Positions 8,870 through 17,344 of a stretch of 23,961 bases of DNA are shown in pieces (position 1 is the first letter of the stretch; every line of letters starts with the position of its first letter). The translations under genes and the position numbers were made by a program. This stretch comes from JANYJA01 sp038229055 (GTDB taxonomy: Bacteria; Acidobacteriota; Terriglobia; Bryobacterales; Bryobacteraceae), in the NCBI GenBank assembly GCA_038229055.1, contig JBBROU010000082.1, forward strand, positions 1-23,961, in the 5' to 3' direction. Under the pieces are notes generated by a model, which did no database searches, was not told where the DNA came from, and saw only the letters and a list, made by a program, of their open reading frames with translations.

Positions 8870-9232
8870 ATGCTCGTTGGGCTCCGAAATTTCGTGTTGG
8901 TGAGCATGGGCACGCTTCTCCTCATGGCTCCGCTCGACTGTTTTGTGGCTCCGTTCAAAACACGAGTGGATGCAAAATGCTGCGCGAAAGGAAAGTGCAT
9001 TCCGGCAAAGGATGCCGATAGCTGTTGCAAGCGATCGGCCTCCCGCGGTCCGACGCTGGCTGCGCGACAAGGCAAAATTTTAGTCCCGGTCGCCGTTCCG
9101 CTGGTCGCGATGCTTCATCTACCCGCGGTCGCTCTCGGCCTCCAGGCAACTGAGCCTCAACGTCTTGAGCTGTCTCATTCGCCACCGGGCTCTCCGCCTG
9201 CTTTTCAACTCAATCTTCCCCTTTTGATCTAG
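8870..9232 (+). CDS. Small Cys-rich membrane/secreted protein preceding the Cu efflux genes
   Basis: This 120-residue ORF has a hydrophobic N-terminus (about residues 6-22), a short Cys-rich segment with C37-C38, C43 and C52-C53 (K-C-C-A-K-G-K-C and D-S-C-C-K), and a second hydrophobic stretch near 69-91. The cysteines suggest metal binding, which would fit its place directly upstream of the Cu(I)/Ag(I) pump, but this is inference. I do not recognise a named family. The start is uncertain: no ribosome site precedes 8870, and the ATG at codon 13 (8906) is an alternative. A terminator-like hairpin separates it from cusA, so its message may be largely its own. Confidence 0.6.
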   Translation: MLVGLRNFVLVSMGTLLLMAPLDCFVAPFKTRVDAKCCAKGKCIPAKDADSCCKRSASRGPTLAARQGKILVPVAVPLVAMLHLPAVALGLQATEPQRLELSHSPPGSPPAFQLNLPLLI

Positions 9233-9240
9233 TTCCCTCC

Positions 9241-9263
9241 CGGCGCGCGTCCGCGCGCCGTTT
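9241..9263 (+). terminator. GC-rich hairpin terminator or attenuator before cusA
   Basis: A perfect 8-bp stem CGGCGCGC (9241-9248) / GCGCGCCG (9253-9260) with loop GTCC is followed by TTT and, a little further on, CTTTT. It lies just after the Cys-rich gene stop and 84 bases before the likely cusA start. It fits an intrinsic terminator, or an attenuator controlling read-through into the pump genes; the T tract is interrupted. Confidence 0.6.
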
Positions 9264-9344
9264 CTCGCGTCTTTTATCCAATCTAAATTTCCAACAGGAG
9301 TGCATGGGCGCATGATCGCCCGCGCACAGCTATATGAGGGAGCC

Positions 9345-12300
9345 GTGATCGATCGAATTATCGAATTATCCTTACGCAACCGCTTTCTCGTAGTGATGCT
9401 CTGGCTCGGAATTGCGGGCTGGGGGCTGTGGGCGATGCTGCGCGCTCCTGTCGACGCCATCCCGGACCTGAGCGACAACCAGGTAATTGTCTTCACTGAC
9501 TGGTCTGGGCGAAGTCCACAGGAAGTCGAAGACCAGGTTACCTATCCTCTTACCGTGAACCTGCAGGGATTGCCGGGTGTCAAAGTTGTCCGGTCATCCT
9601 CCGCATTTGGATTCTCGATGATTTTTGTGATCTTCGAGGACGATGTAGATCTTTATTTTGCCCGCACGCGCGTGCTTGAGCGCCTGAACCTTGTATCCCG
9701 GCAGATGCCCGCGGGCGTTGTGCCCACGCTCGGGCCGGACGCTACCGGTGTTGGGCATGTCTTCTGGTATACGGTCGAGGGCGGCGGGCTCGGCCTGCGC
9801 GACTTACGCACACTCCAGGATTGGTACGTGCGCTACCAACTGAATTCCGTGCCTGGGGTGGCCGAAGTGGCCAGTGTCGGCGGTGAAGTGCAGCAGTATC
9901 AAATTGACGTTGATCCGGACCGGTTGCGCACTTATGGACTGCCTCTTAGCACGGTTGTCCGCGCAGTGATGAACAGCAACTCCAACGTGGGCGGCAACGT
10001 GGTTTCTCACAACGGCTCCTGGTCCATTGTTCGCGGGCTCGGGTTGATCGAGAATGTCGACGATATCCGCGCCATCGCGATCGCGTCGCACGATGGAACA
10101 CCTGTCTACGTGAAGGATGTCGCGAAGGTCCAGATCGGAAATGCGTTCCGTACCGCCGCGCTGGTGAAAAATACGGCAGAGGCCGTTGGCGGAGTGGTGG
10201 TCGCCCGGACAGGCGAAAACACGAAAGCTGTTATCGACCGTGTAAAGGCCAAGATCCTGGAGCTTCAGCCCGGCCTGCCGCCAGGTGTTCGCATAGTTCC
10301 TTTCTACGATCGCTCAGAGTTGATCGAAGGCACAGTCGACACTCTACGCCACGCGCTGATCGAAGAAATTATTCTCGTCACCCTCGCGCACATTATTTTC
10401 CTCATGCACTTTCGCAGCATCCTGATTGTGACTCTGCCATTGCCCTTAGCGGTTCTCTGCTCCTTCCTGTTGATGCACTACACTCACGTAACCTCGAACG
10501 TGATGTCGCTTGCCGGCATCGCCATTGCGATCGGCGTGCTGGTTGACGCGGGCATCGTCGTTACCGAGAACGCATTCCGGCACCTCGAAGGGGTTGACAC
10601 GCGTGACCGTGGGCTGGTGATCGAAACCATCTTGCGCGCAACCAGGCTGGTGGGCCGTCCCACGTTCTTCTCGATGGCGATAATCGTTCTGGCTTTTGTG
10701 CCGGTCTTCGCATTGACCGGACAGGAAGGGAAACTGTTTCATCCGCTCGCTTTTGCAAAGACTTTCGCGGTCGCCAGCGCGACTGCCATCTCGCTCACGC
10801 TAATTCCAATCCTTTGCACCCTCCTGCTCCGGGGCGGCTTCCATTCGGAAGATCGCAATCCTGTCATGCGCGTCCTCCAGCGGCTCTACCGCCCGGCGCT
10901 TTCGTGGGCACTCGATCACCGCCTTGTCACACTCCTCGGCGCATTCGCTCTTTTCGCCGGGGCGGTCGTGCTTGCTTTGGGCATCGGCAGTGAGTTCATG
11001 CCTCCTCTCAATGAGGGCGACATCATGTTCATGCCCATTGCCGACCCAAGTATCTCGTTGGCCCAAAACACCGAATATGCGATACGGCAGGACGCAATTT
11101 TAAAAAGCTTCCCGGAAGTCGCCTACGTGGCCGCAAAGGTCGCTCGCGCCGAAACTTCAACCGACCCCGCGGGCCTGAATATGACTGAAACCATCGTGCA
11201 CCTGAAGCCCCTGGATCAGTGGCCGCCCGGCATGACGCTCGCCAAGCTGAAAAGCGACATGGACCGCGCCGTTTCTTTGCCCGGAGTCGCCAATATCTGG
11301 ACGCAACCGATCGTGAATCGCATCGACATGTTGACTACCGGTATCCGCTCGGAGATCGGTGTCAAGATTTTCGGCGCCGATCTGAAAGTGCTCGAAGGCA
11401 CAGCGCGTAAGATCGCCGATGCAGTACGCACCGTTCGTGGCGCGAGCGATATCTATCCCGAGCAGGTGATTGGCGGTCTTTACCTCGACATCAAGCCAAA
11501 CCGTGCGGCCGCCGCGCGCTATGGCATTGAAATCGGTGAAATTCAGGACGTGATCGAGACCGCCATCGGCGAAAAGAATCTCACCACAACCATTGAGGGG
11601 CGCAAACGCTTCCCGGTACGGGTCCGTTACGCGCCCGAATTTCGCAGCGACCTCCGCGAGCTCGGCAGCGTGCTGGTCACGGCGGCGAACGGCGCGCAGA
11701 TCCCGTTAGGGCAGATAGCCGATATTCACCAAGTGTCGGGACCCGCGATGATTAATAGCGAGAACGGCTTGCTCGAAGTCTCCGTGCTGCTTAGCGCGCG
11801 CGGCCGGGACCCGGGCAGCGTCATAGCCGACGCTGAGAAGGTTATCCGGAGCACCGTAAAGCTACCGGCCGGATACTACTACAACTGGAGCGGACAGTTC
11901 GAAAGCGAAGTTCGAGCCAAAAACCGGCTGCGGATCGTGATGCCCATAGTCATCGGCATCATCTTTATCCTGCTTTTTTTGACTTATCGTTCGTTTCTGG
12001 AAGCGGCGCACGTATTGCTGGCGGTTCCTTTTGCACTTACAGGCGGGCTTTACCTGCTATGGCTGCTTGGCTACAACTTCTCGGTTGCCGTTTGGGTCGG
12101 ATTCATCGCGCTGTTCGGCACTGCGGTCCAAACCACGGTGGTCATGGTCATTTACCTGGAAGAAGCGGTTGCGCGGAAGCGCCAGGAACACGCCACCATT
12201 ACCGTTGCTCACCTTCGAGAAGCAGTAATGGAAGGAGCACTACTCAGGCTGCGCCCCAAACTGATGACGGTATCGACTGTAGTCGCCGGGCTGCTGCCGA

Positions 12301-12458
12301 TCTTTTGGAGTCATCGGGTTGGTTCGGAGGTGATCCGCCCTTTAGCCACCCCGGTGCTTGGCGGAATGTTGAGCTCACTTGCTCATGTGCTGATCGTCAC
12401 GCCGGTTATCTTTCTCTGGCTGCGGGAGCGCGAACTCCGGCGAAGCCAACAGCAGTAA
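9345..12458 (+). CDS. cusA: CusA-type Cu(I)/Ag(I) RND efflux pump
   Basis: An inner-membrane HME-RND transporter of about 1,037 residues, full length for the family, with the usual twelve membrane helices and two large periplasmic loops. It expels metal using the proton gradient. The three methionines that bind Cu(I)/Ag(I) in E. coli CusA are conserved in their contexts: E-G-D-I-M-F-M-P, G-L-N-M-T-E-T-I and N-R-I-D-M-L-T-T-G. The proton-relay aspartate is present in V-L-V-D-A-G-I-V-V-T-E-N. This favours Cu/Ag over Zn/Co/Cd. Family members start M-I-x-x-I-I, matching the GTG at 9345 behind GAGGG; an ATG at 9312 and a GTG at 9300 are upstream options, the former spaced from AGGAG at 9296-9300. 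It is followed by the lipoprotein, outer-membrane factor and adaptor genes. Confidence 0.95.
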   Translation: MIDRIIELSLRNRFLVVMLWLGIAGWGLWAMLRAPVDAIPDLSDNQVIVFTDWSGRSPQEVEDQVTYPLTVNLQGLPGVKVVRSSSAFGFSMIFVIFEDDVDLYFARTRVLERLNLVSRQMPAGVVPTLGPDATGVGHVFWYTVEGGGLGLRDLRTLQDWYVRYQLNSVPGVAEVASVGGEVQQYQIDVDPDRLRTYGLPLSTVVRAVMNSNSNVGGNVVSHNGSWSIVRGLGLIENVDDIRAIAIASHDGTPVYVKDVAKVQIGNAFRTAALVKNTAEAVGGVVVARTGENTKAVIDRVKAKILELQPGLPPGVRIVPFYDRSELIEGTVDTLRHALIEEIILVTLAHIIFLMHFRSILIVTLPLPLAVLCSFLLMHYTHVTSNVMSLAGIAIAIGVLVDAGIVVTENAFRHLEGVDTRDRGLVIETILRATRLVGRPTFFSMAIIVLAFVPVFALTGQEGKLFHPLAFAKTFAVASATAISLTLIPILCTLLLRGGFHSEDRNPVMRVLQRLYRPALSWALDHRLVTLLGAFALFAGAVVLALGIGSEFMPPLNEGDIMFMPIADPSISLAQNTEYAIRQDAILKSFPEVAYVAAKVARAETSTDPAGLNMTETIVHLKPLDQWPPGMTLAKLKSDMDRAVSLPGVANIWTQPIVNRIDMLTTGIRSEIGVKIFGADLKVLEGTARKIADAVRTVRGASDIYPEQVIGGLYLDIKPNRAAAARYGIEIGEIQDVIETAIGEKNLTTTIEGRKRFPVRVRYAPEFRSDLRELGSVLVTAANGAQIPLGQIADIHQVSGPAMINSENGLLEVSVLLSARGRDPGSVIADAEKVIRSTVKLPAGYYYNWSGQFESEVRAKNRLRIVMPIVIGIIFILLFLTYRSFLEAAHVLLAVPFALTGGLYLLWLLGYNFSVAVWVGFIALFGTAVQTTVVMVIYLEEAVARKRQEHATITVAHLREAVMEGALLRLRPKLMTVSTVVAGLLPIFWSHRVGSEVIRPLATPVLGGMLSSLAHVLIVTPVIFLWLRERELRRSQQQ

Positions 12459-12489
12459 ATCGAAATAACTTACTTAAGGAGAAATACAC

Positions 12490-12909
12490 ATGAAACGGAC
12501 AATCGCCATTTCCACCTTACTGGCCGCAGCTCTCGCGTTGTTCGGGTGCAACAGCCCCAAGTTCGACGCGGGCAACCTGAAGCTTGTTGAAACACGCAAA
12601 GTTGGCGACATCAACATTGTGCTGATGAATGAAACCGGAGAGTTAACACAAGGGCAAAACAGCTTTGTCGTCCAGTTCCAGGATGCACAGCGGCGGCCCG
12701 TGGATGTGGGCGAGGTACAGTTTGGCTCCAGTATGGTTATGCCCAGCATGGCGCCGATGTCGGGTGAGTCGGAGATTACGCCTGCCGGCGCGACTGGTGC
12801 GTACCGCGTCAAGTCTAACTTTGCGATGAGTGGAGCATGGCACTTCACCATCGGCTGGAAGGGCTCGCGCGGGGAAGGCAAAACGGCATTTAACAGTAAC
12901 GTCCGGTGA
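12490..12909 (+). CDS. Met-rich YtkA/FixH-like lipoprotein of the Cu efflux operon
   Basis: A 139-residue lipoprotein: its signal peptide ends in the lipobox L-A-L-F-G-C with the lipidated Cys at residue 20. The mature part is an all-beta domain like the YtkA/FixH-like domains often found beside heavy-metal RND systems. A methionine-rich segment at 81-90 (S-M-V-M-P-S-M-A-P-M) is a plausible Cu(I)/Ag(I) site. It follows cusA by 31 bases, with a good AAGGAG ribosome site, and its stop overlaps the GTG start of the TolC-type gene (GTGA). It may pass metal to the pump or adaptor, the role CusF plays in E. coli; that role is inferred from context, since it is not CusF-like in sequence. Confidence 0.8.
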   Translation: MKRTIAISTLLAAALALFGCNSPKFDAGNLKLVETRKVGDINIVLMNETGELTQGQNSFVVQFQDAQRRPVDVGEVQFGSSMVMPSMAPMSGESEITPAGATGAYRVKSNFAMSGAWHFTIGWKGSRGEGKTAFNSNVR

Positions 12910-14225
12910 TTGACATGTGCCTGCGAGCTTCCATCTGGTTGTTCCTGATTATGGTGGCCGCGCGACTCCCAGCGCAGCGTCTGGCCACCGGGCAATCCGG
13001 CAATTACCTCGATCTACAGACCGGAACCACTGAGTCCGAGCTCGTTACACGGGCATTGGCTCAGAACCCTACTCTTGCCGCGGCGCGACAGGAAATTGAG
13101 ATCGCCCGCGGGGGCTTGACTCAGGCCCGCCTGCGCAAGAACCCCTCGCTCATGATCGGAGGACTCAAGGAGGTGGACGGCCAGGACAACCGCTTCAGTA
13201 TTGGAGGAGCGGTTCCGCTGGAACTCTTCAAGCGGAGGGAAATCCGTACGGAACTTGCCGGGCGCAAGCTGGAAGCGACTCGCGAAAGCGTGAACGATCG
13301 CGAGCGGATTCTAGCCGGAGAGGTTCGGATGCGCTTCGGCGAGACTCTGGCCGCGGTTCGCAATCTGATGTTTGCGGAACAACTTTTTCAAAGCAATCGT
13401 GACGCTCTGAAGCTCTTGGAGGCCAGGGTTCGCGAGGGAGCGGCAGGGTCTCTTGATGCGGACGAGGCCCGCGTAGAGGTGAGCCGCATTGATGCATTGC
13501 GCGTGGAAGATCGGGCCAAAGCTGAGATCGACCTTCTTAAGCTTAAGGAAGCCGTTGGCATGCAACCCGAAGAACCGCTTCGATTGAAGGGATCGCTTGA
13601 GGAACCAGGCGTTTCCGTCGATCCGGGCAAGCTTTTGCAAATCGCCCTAGCTCAACGGCCCGACTTGGCGGCGCAGCGCGCGACCGGGTCCGTGATGGTG
13701 TCCGATCTGCGTCTGCGGCAGGCTGAAGCTAAGCCCGATGCAACAGTGTCTGCCAGTTATGAACGCCCCGATACAGGTTTCGGGCAACGAGCTTTCGACG
13801 CTTCCGGCAATATTCGGCCGATCCGTCAAACGTTTAATTACGCCGTGGTCGGAATCGATATCGCGTTACCTGCGTTCAATCGGAACCAGGGCGCGATTGA
13901 GGCCGGTAGAGCGGAACTTGCTGCTGCTCGCAGCCGGATTGCAGCGGCCGATCTCGCCGTCCGGTCCGAGGTGGCGCAGAATTATGTGCGCTACGCGGGT
14001 GCGCAATCGAGGATCGCCGTCTACCGCACCGGCGTTCGTGAGCAAGCCGCCCGCAATCTCGAAGTGGTTCGCCAGGTTTACGGCTACGGAAGGATCACGC
14101 TGTTGGAAGTGATTAGCGAACAGCGCCGCTACATCGACATCGAGACGGGCTATACCGACGTGTTGTATGAGGGCTACGCGGCACGCGTTGCTCTCGAACA
14201 GGCAGCGGGCGCGAGCCTGCGCTAA
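12906..14225 (+). CDS. TolC/CusC-family outer-membrane efflux protein
   Basis: A 439-residue outer-membrane factor with an N-terminal signal sequence and long coiled-coil helices built from two internal repeats. Family features include A-L-A-Q-N-P-T-L-A-A-A-R-Q-E-I near residue 50, and the second-repeat counterpart I-A-L-A-Q-R-P-D-L-A-A-Q-R near 245. It forms the trimeric duct across the outer membrane for the CusA pump. The start GTG (12906) overlaps the preceding stop codon, so translation is coupled; an ATG at 12915 is the alternative. The adaptor gene follows after 12 bases. No N-terminal lipobox is seen, unlike E. coli CusC. Confidence 0.93.
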   Translation: MIDMCLRASIWLFLIMVAARLPAQRLATGQSGNYLDLQTGTTESELVTRALAQNPTLAAARQEIEIARGGLTQARLRKNPSLMIGGLKEVDGQDNRFSIGGAVPLELFKRREIRTELAGRKLEATRESVNDRERILAGEVRMRFGETLAAVRNLMFAEQLFQSNRDALKLLEARVREGAAGSLDADEARVEVSRIDALRVEDRAKAEIDLLKLKEAVGMQPEEPLRLKGSLEEPGVSVDPGKLLQIALAQRPDLAAQRATGSVMVSDLRLRQAEAKPDATVSASYERPDTGFGQRAFDASGNIRPIRQTFNYAVVGIDIALPAFNRNQGAIEAGRAELAAARSRIAAADLAVRSEVAQNYVRYAGAQSRIAVYRTGVREQAARNLEVVRQVYGYGRITLLEVISEQRRYIDIETGYTDVLYEGYAARVALEQAAGASLR

Positions 14226-14237
14226 AGGACAGAACCG

Positions 14238-15530
14238 GTGGAAATTCGAGAAACCCAAAAGTCAGTTCACAGCGCCCCAGGCCGGAAACGGCTTAGGTTG
14301 GCGCTCATCGGCTCCGCGGTGTTGTTAGCGATCGTGGCGGCCGCCGCAGTTTTCTGGTTCATGCAAAGCCGTCAGAGCACCAGGTCCGCACGAGGTGCCA
14401 CAACATCGAGTGCGAGTGTTTCGAGGCCTCCCGCGGCTGATAGTTCTACTGCGGCCGGCGTTTCTTCAACCGATCCCGAAGTCGATCTCACTGCGTCCGA
14501 TCTGAAAAAGGCTCGGATTCGCACGGCGCGAGTTACAGAACGTGCCTTGGAAGCGGCCCTGCGCGTTCCCGGCGTGGTCAAGCTCAATGAATATCGGGTA
14601 GTGCATGTAACGCCAATCGCGGATGGCATAGTGAAGCAGGTGCCGGTTATCCTGGGCGAGCACGTCAGGAGCGGCCAGCCACTGGCTATTGTCTTCAGCA
14701 GTGAACTTGCAGAAGCAGAGACGCAGTATTTGTCTGAGCTTGCCGAGTTAGACGTCGACCACAAAAAGCTCCTGCGCACCCAGAATCTTTTGAAGTTAGG
14801 GGCGGCCAGTCAGCAGGAGGAGGAAGAGGTGAATGCGGCCCATGTTGCCCGTGAATTGCATGTTCGCGCGGCGCTTGAACGGCTTAAGTTGCTCGGCGCG
14901 GAAGGGCCGCGGATCGCCGCTCTGAAGCAGGCCGGACAAACTGACTCGAACATTACTGTCCGAGCCCCCATGGACGGCCTCGTTACCGCGCGAATGGCCA
15001 ACGTCGGGCTGGTGGTGACCAAGGGTTCGGAGCTCTTCACCGTGGCCGATCTTTCCAGAGTTTGGATCATGGGCAGCTTGAACGAGAAGGATTTCGCGTC
15101 GGTGCATGTAGGCACGGCGGCGCACATCACAACATCCGCTTACCCGGGACGCGCGTGGAATGGCCGCGTCGCCTACATTGACCCGCAGGTGGATTCGAGT
15201 ACACGGACGGCCCAGGTGCGCATCGAGGTGGCTAATCCCGGCGAGAGTTTACGCATTCAAATGTACGTGGATATTGCCTTCGCCTCGCGTGGCGCAACTG
15301 GAGTGACGGTGCCCGAGGCGGCTGTACAATCGATTGGCGATCGCCAGTTTGTGTTCCTTCCCCTCAAGGACAACGAAGGAAGTTTCTCGGTGCACCCGGT
15401 GCGGCTTGGCCCCGCGGACAATGGATACTACGCGGTCTTAGAGGGGTTGAAGCCAAACGATGAGGTGGTGACGGACGGCAGCTTCATTCTGAAGGCCGAG
15501 GGTGTCCGGCAGCATCCTGAGCTGCAGTGA
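14238..15530 (+). CDS. CusB/CzcB-type periplasmic adaptor (membrane-fusion protein)
   Basis: A 430-residue membrane-fusion protein anchored by one N-terminal helix (about residues 21-43, A-L-I-G-S-A-V-L-L-A-I-V-A). Lipoyl/barrel-sandwich halves (P-G-V-V-K-L-N-E near 110 and I-T-V-R-A-P-M-D-G-L-V near 238) flank an alpha-helical hairpin (about 160-230). Beta-barrel and membrane-proximal domains follow (V-W-I-M-G-S-L-N-E-K, then V-P-E-A-A-V-Q-S-I-G). It bridges the RND pump and the outer-membrane factor. The start is GTG at 14238. Placing the adaptor last, after pump, lipoprotein and outer-membrane factor, differs from the E. coli cusCFBA order. No His-rich N-terminal region of the CzcB kind is seen, consistent with Cu/Ag. 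Confidence 0.93.
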   Translation: MEIRETQKSVHSAPGRKRLRLALIGSAVLLAIVAAAAVFWFMQSRQSTRSARGATTSSASVSRPPAADSSTAAGVSSTDPEVDLTASDLKKARIRTARVTERALEAALRVPGVVKLNEYRVVHVTPIADGIVKQVPVILGEHVRSGQPLAIVFSSELAEAETQYLSELAELDVDHKKLLRTQNLLKLGAASQQEEEEVNAAHVARELHVRAALERLKLLGAEGPRIAALKQAGQTDSNITVRAPMDGLVTARMANVGLVVTKGSELFTVADLSRVWIMGSLNEKDFASVHVGTAAHITTSAYPGRAWNGRVAYIDPQVDSSTRTAQVRIEVANPGESLRIQMYVDIAFASRGATGVTVPEAAVQSIGDRQFVFLPLKDNEGSFSVHPVRLGPADNGYYAVLEGLKPNDEVVTDGSFILKAEGVRQHPELQ

Positions 15531-15543
15531 AGCCTGGAAAAGC

Positions 15544-15636
<93 letters not shown>

Positions 15637-15684
15637 GCGAAGTGTCTGGCTTATCTGTACTGAGATGGTAGCATAAGGGCCGGT

Positions 15685-15713
15685 TTGACCGCCTTTGCAC
15701 CGCATGACACAAT
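15685..15713 (+). promoter_or_regulatory. Sigma-70-type promoter of tRNA-Arg
   Basis: A -35 box TTGACC (15685-15690) and a -10 box CACAAT (15708-15713) are separated by exactly 17 bases. The mature tRNA starts 10 bases after the -10 box, as expected for a strong stable-RNA promoter. The -35 matches consensus at five of six positions and the -10 at four of six. Confidence 0.6.
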
Positions 15714-15722
15714 GAATCAGTC

Positions 15723-15799
15723 GCGCCCGTAGCTCAGCTGGATAGAGCGTTTGCCTCCGGAGCAAAAGGTCAGAGGTTCGAATCCTCTCGGGCGCACCA
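15723..15799 (+). tRNA. tRNA-Arg(CCG)
   Basis: A 77-base tRNA with acceptor GCGCCCG/CGGGCGC, discriminator A and encoded CCA. The D arm contains AGCTCAGCTGGATAGAGC. The anticodon stem TTTGC/GCAAA encloses CTCCGGA, giving anticodon CCG (arginine CGG), and the T arm has GGTTCGAATCC. Its last 30 bases overlap, in antisense, the end of the folK reading frame. Confidence 0.96.
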
Positions 15800-16270
15800 C
15801 TTCCGCACCCCCTGCCCCGAAACTCCCATCAGTATCTCCCGTACACTCTTCCCGACCACCGGATCCCGTAACTCCGGCGCCAAATCGCACAACGGCGCCA
15901 GCACAAACCGCCGCTCCTGATATCTTGGATGCGGCACCACCAGCTTCTCCGACCGAATCACCGCCCGCCCATACAGCAGGATATCGATATCCAGCGTCCG
16001 CGGCCCATTCGCAATCACCCGTCGCCGTCCAAACTGCTTCTCAATCTGCATTACGCGCGTCAGCAGTTGCAGCGGAAACAGCGACGTCCGCGCTTCCACC
16101 ACCATATTCAGAAACCAAGCCTGATCGCGCAGCCCCTGCGGCTCCGTCTCATAAATCGGCGACTCCCTTACCACCTGCAAATCGCTCGACTCCAAAGCCG
16201 TCACCGCCGCCCGCAGCTGCGCCTCCCGGTCCCCCACGTTCGACCCGAGCCCCAAATACACCGTCTTCAA
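15770..16270 (-). CDS. folK: 2-amino-4-hydroxy-6-hydroxymethyldihydropteridine pyrophosphokinase
   Basis: A 166-residue HPPK, which transfers pyrophosphate from ATP to 6-hydroxymethyl-dihydropterin in folate synthesis. Visible signatures are G-L-G-S-N-V-G-D-R (residues 7-15), the substrate-loop region Y-E-T-E-P-Q-G, and the metal- and ATP-binding N-G-P-R-T-L-D-I-D-I-L-L-Y-G followed by P-H-P-R-Y. The start is TTG at 16268-16270, overlapping the ruvB stop as TTGA, so translation is coupled. The C-terminal tail (W-C-A-R-E-D-S-N-L) is encoded by the antisense of the convergent tRNA-Arg; normal HPPK homology ends before it. ruvB-folK is an unusual pairing functionally, with linkage only by position. 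Confidence 0.94.
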   Translation of the reverse strand: MKTVYLGLGSNVGDREAQLRAAVTALESSDLQVVRESPIYETEPQGLRDQAWFLNMVVEARTSLFPLQLLTRVMQIEKQFGRRRVIANGPRTLDIDILLYGRAVIRSEKLVVPHPRYQERRFVLAPLCDLAPELRDPVVGKSVREILMGVSGQGVRKWCAREDSNL

Positions 16271-17292
16271 AACAGCGCCGGTTGCGAACCCTCGGGACGC
16301 CGGTTCACCTTGAAATACTCGAACGCCAGCGAGGTGCCGACACGTCCGCGCGGCGTCCGATTTAGAAACCCGAGTTGAATCAGATACGGCTCGTAGACTT
16401 CCTCAATTGTCTCCGGCTCCTCGCCGATCGACGCCCCAATCGTATTCACGCCCACCGGCCCGCCGCGATACTTATCCAGCACCGTGAGCATGATCTTCTG
16501 ATCGATTTCATCCAGGCCAAACTGATCGACCTCCAGCAGATTGAGCGCCGTCTCCGCGATCGCCCGCGTGATCTTCCCGTCGGCCCGCACCTGCGCAAAG
16601 TCGCGCACCCGGCGCAGCAGGCGATTCGCAATGCGCGGCGTCCCCCGGCTCCGCCGCGCCACTTCAGCCGCACCTTCCGCGTCGATCGTCACATTCAGTA
16701 ACTTCGCCGACCGCCGCACAATCGTCTCCAATTCCGGAACGTCGTAATGGTTCAGCCGCAGCACCAGCCCAAATCGTCCGCGCAGCGGCGCGCTCACCAG
16801 ACCCTGCCGCGTCGTCGCCCCAATCGCCGTAAATTTCGCAATCGGAATCGAATGGGTGCGCGCCCCCGGCCCCGTGCCGATCAGGATGTCGAGCGAGAAA
16901 TCTTCCAGCGCCGAGTAAAGCATCTCCTCGATATCCGGCATCAGCCGATGAATCTCATCAATGAAGAAAACCTGCCGCGGACGAATCGTGCTCAACACTC
17001 CCGAAAGATCGAGCTTCTTCTGCAGCACCGGACCCGACGTCTGGTCGAATGGCACCTCAAGCTCTTCGGCGATGATGGCCGCGAGCGTCGTCTTGCCCAG
17101 CCCCGGCGGCCCGTAAAGCAGCACATGATCCAGCGCTTCCCCGCGGTGCCGCGCCGCCGCAATCGCAATCGCGAGGTTCTCCTTCAGCTTGGTCTGGCCC
17201 GTGAAATCGGCGAGTCGTCGCGGGCGAAGTCCCGCTTCGAACTGCGCTTCCTCGGGGCTGGACGCTGCGGAGACGATGCGAGCGTCGGGCAT
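16267..17292 (-). CDS. ruvB: Holliday junction branch-migration ATPase RuvB
   Basis: A 341-residue AAA+ motor of the RuvABC complex, full length. Walker A is G-P-P-G-L-G-K-T-T (61-69) and Walker B is I-D-E-I-H (111-115). Sensor 1 is G-A-T-T-R (158-162), with the arginine-finger region L-R-G-R-F-G just after. The C-terminal winged helix contains T-I-G-A-S-I-G-E and R-T-P-R-G-R. RuvB pumps DNA through the RuvA tetramer during recombination and repair. ruvA and ruvC are not in this window, so the gene is separated from its usual partners. folK starts inside its stop codon. Upstream lies a decayed gene, and no obvious SOS box was seen in the short leader. Confidence 0.97.
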   Translation of the reverse strand: MPDARIVSAASSPEEAQFEAGLRPRRLADFTGQTKLKENLAIAIAAARHRGEALDHVLLYGPPGLGKTTLAAIIAEELEVPFDQTSGPVLQKKLDLSGVLSTIRPRQVFFIDEIHRLMPDIEEMLYSALEDFSLDILIGTGPGARTHSIPIAKFTAIGATTRQGLVSAPLRGRFGLVLRLNHYDVPELETIVRRSAKLLNVTIDAEGAAEVARRSRGTPRIANRLLRRVRDFAQVRADGKITRAIAETALNLLEVDQFGLDEIDQKIMLTVLDKYRGGPVGVNTIGASIGEEPETIEEVYEPYLIQLGFLNRTPRGRVGTSLAFEYFKVNRRPEGSQPALF

Positions 17293-17344
17293 GGGTAGAT
17301 TCTAGCGCGGTGCCAGCCGCACACAGGCCCGGAGCCGTCACCAC

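Noticed and set aside
8870..9185. Minus-strand ORFs opposite the Cys-rich gene
   Set aside because: Basic, low-complexity shadow frames without family features.
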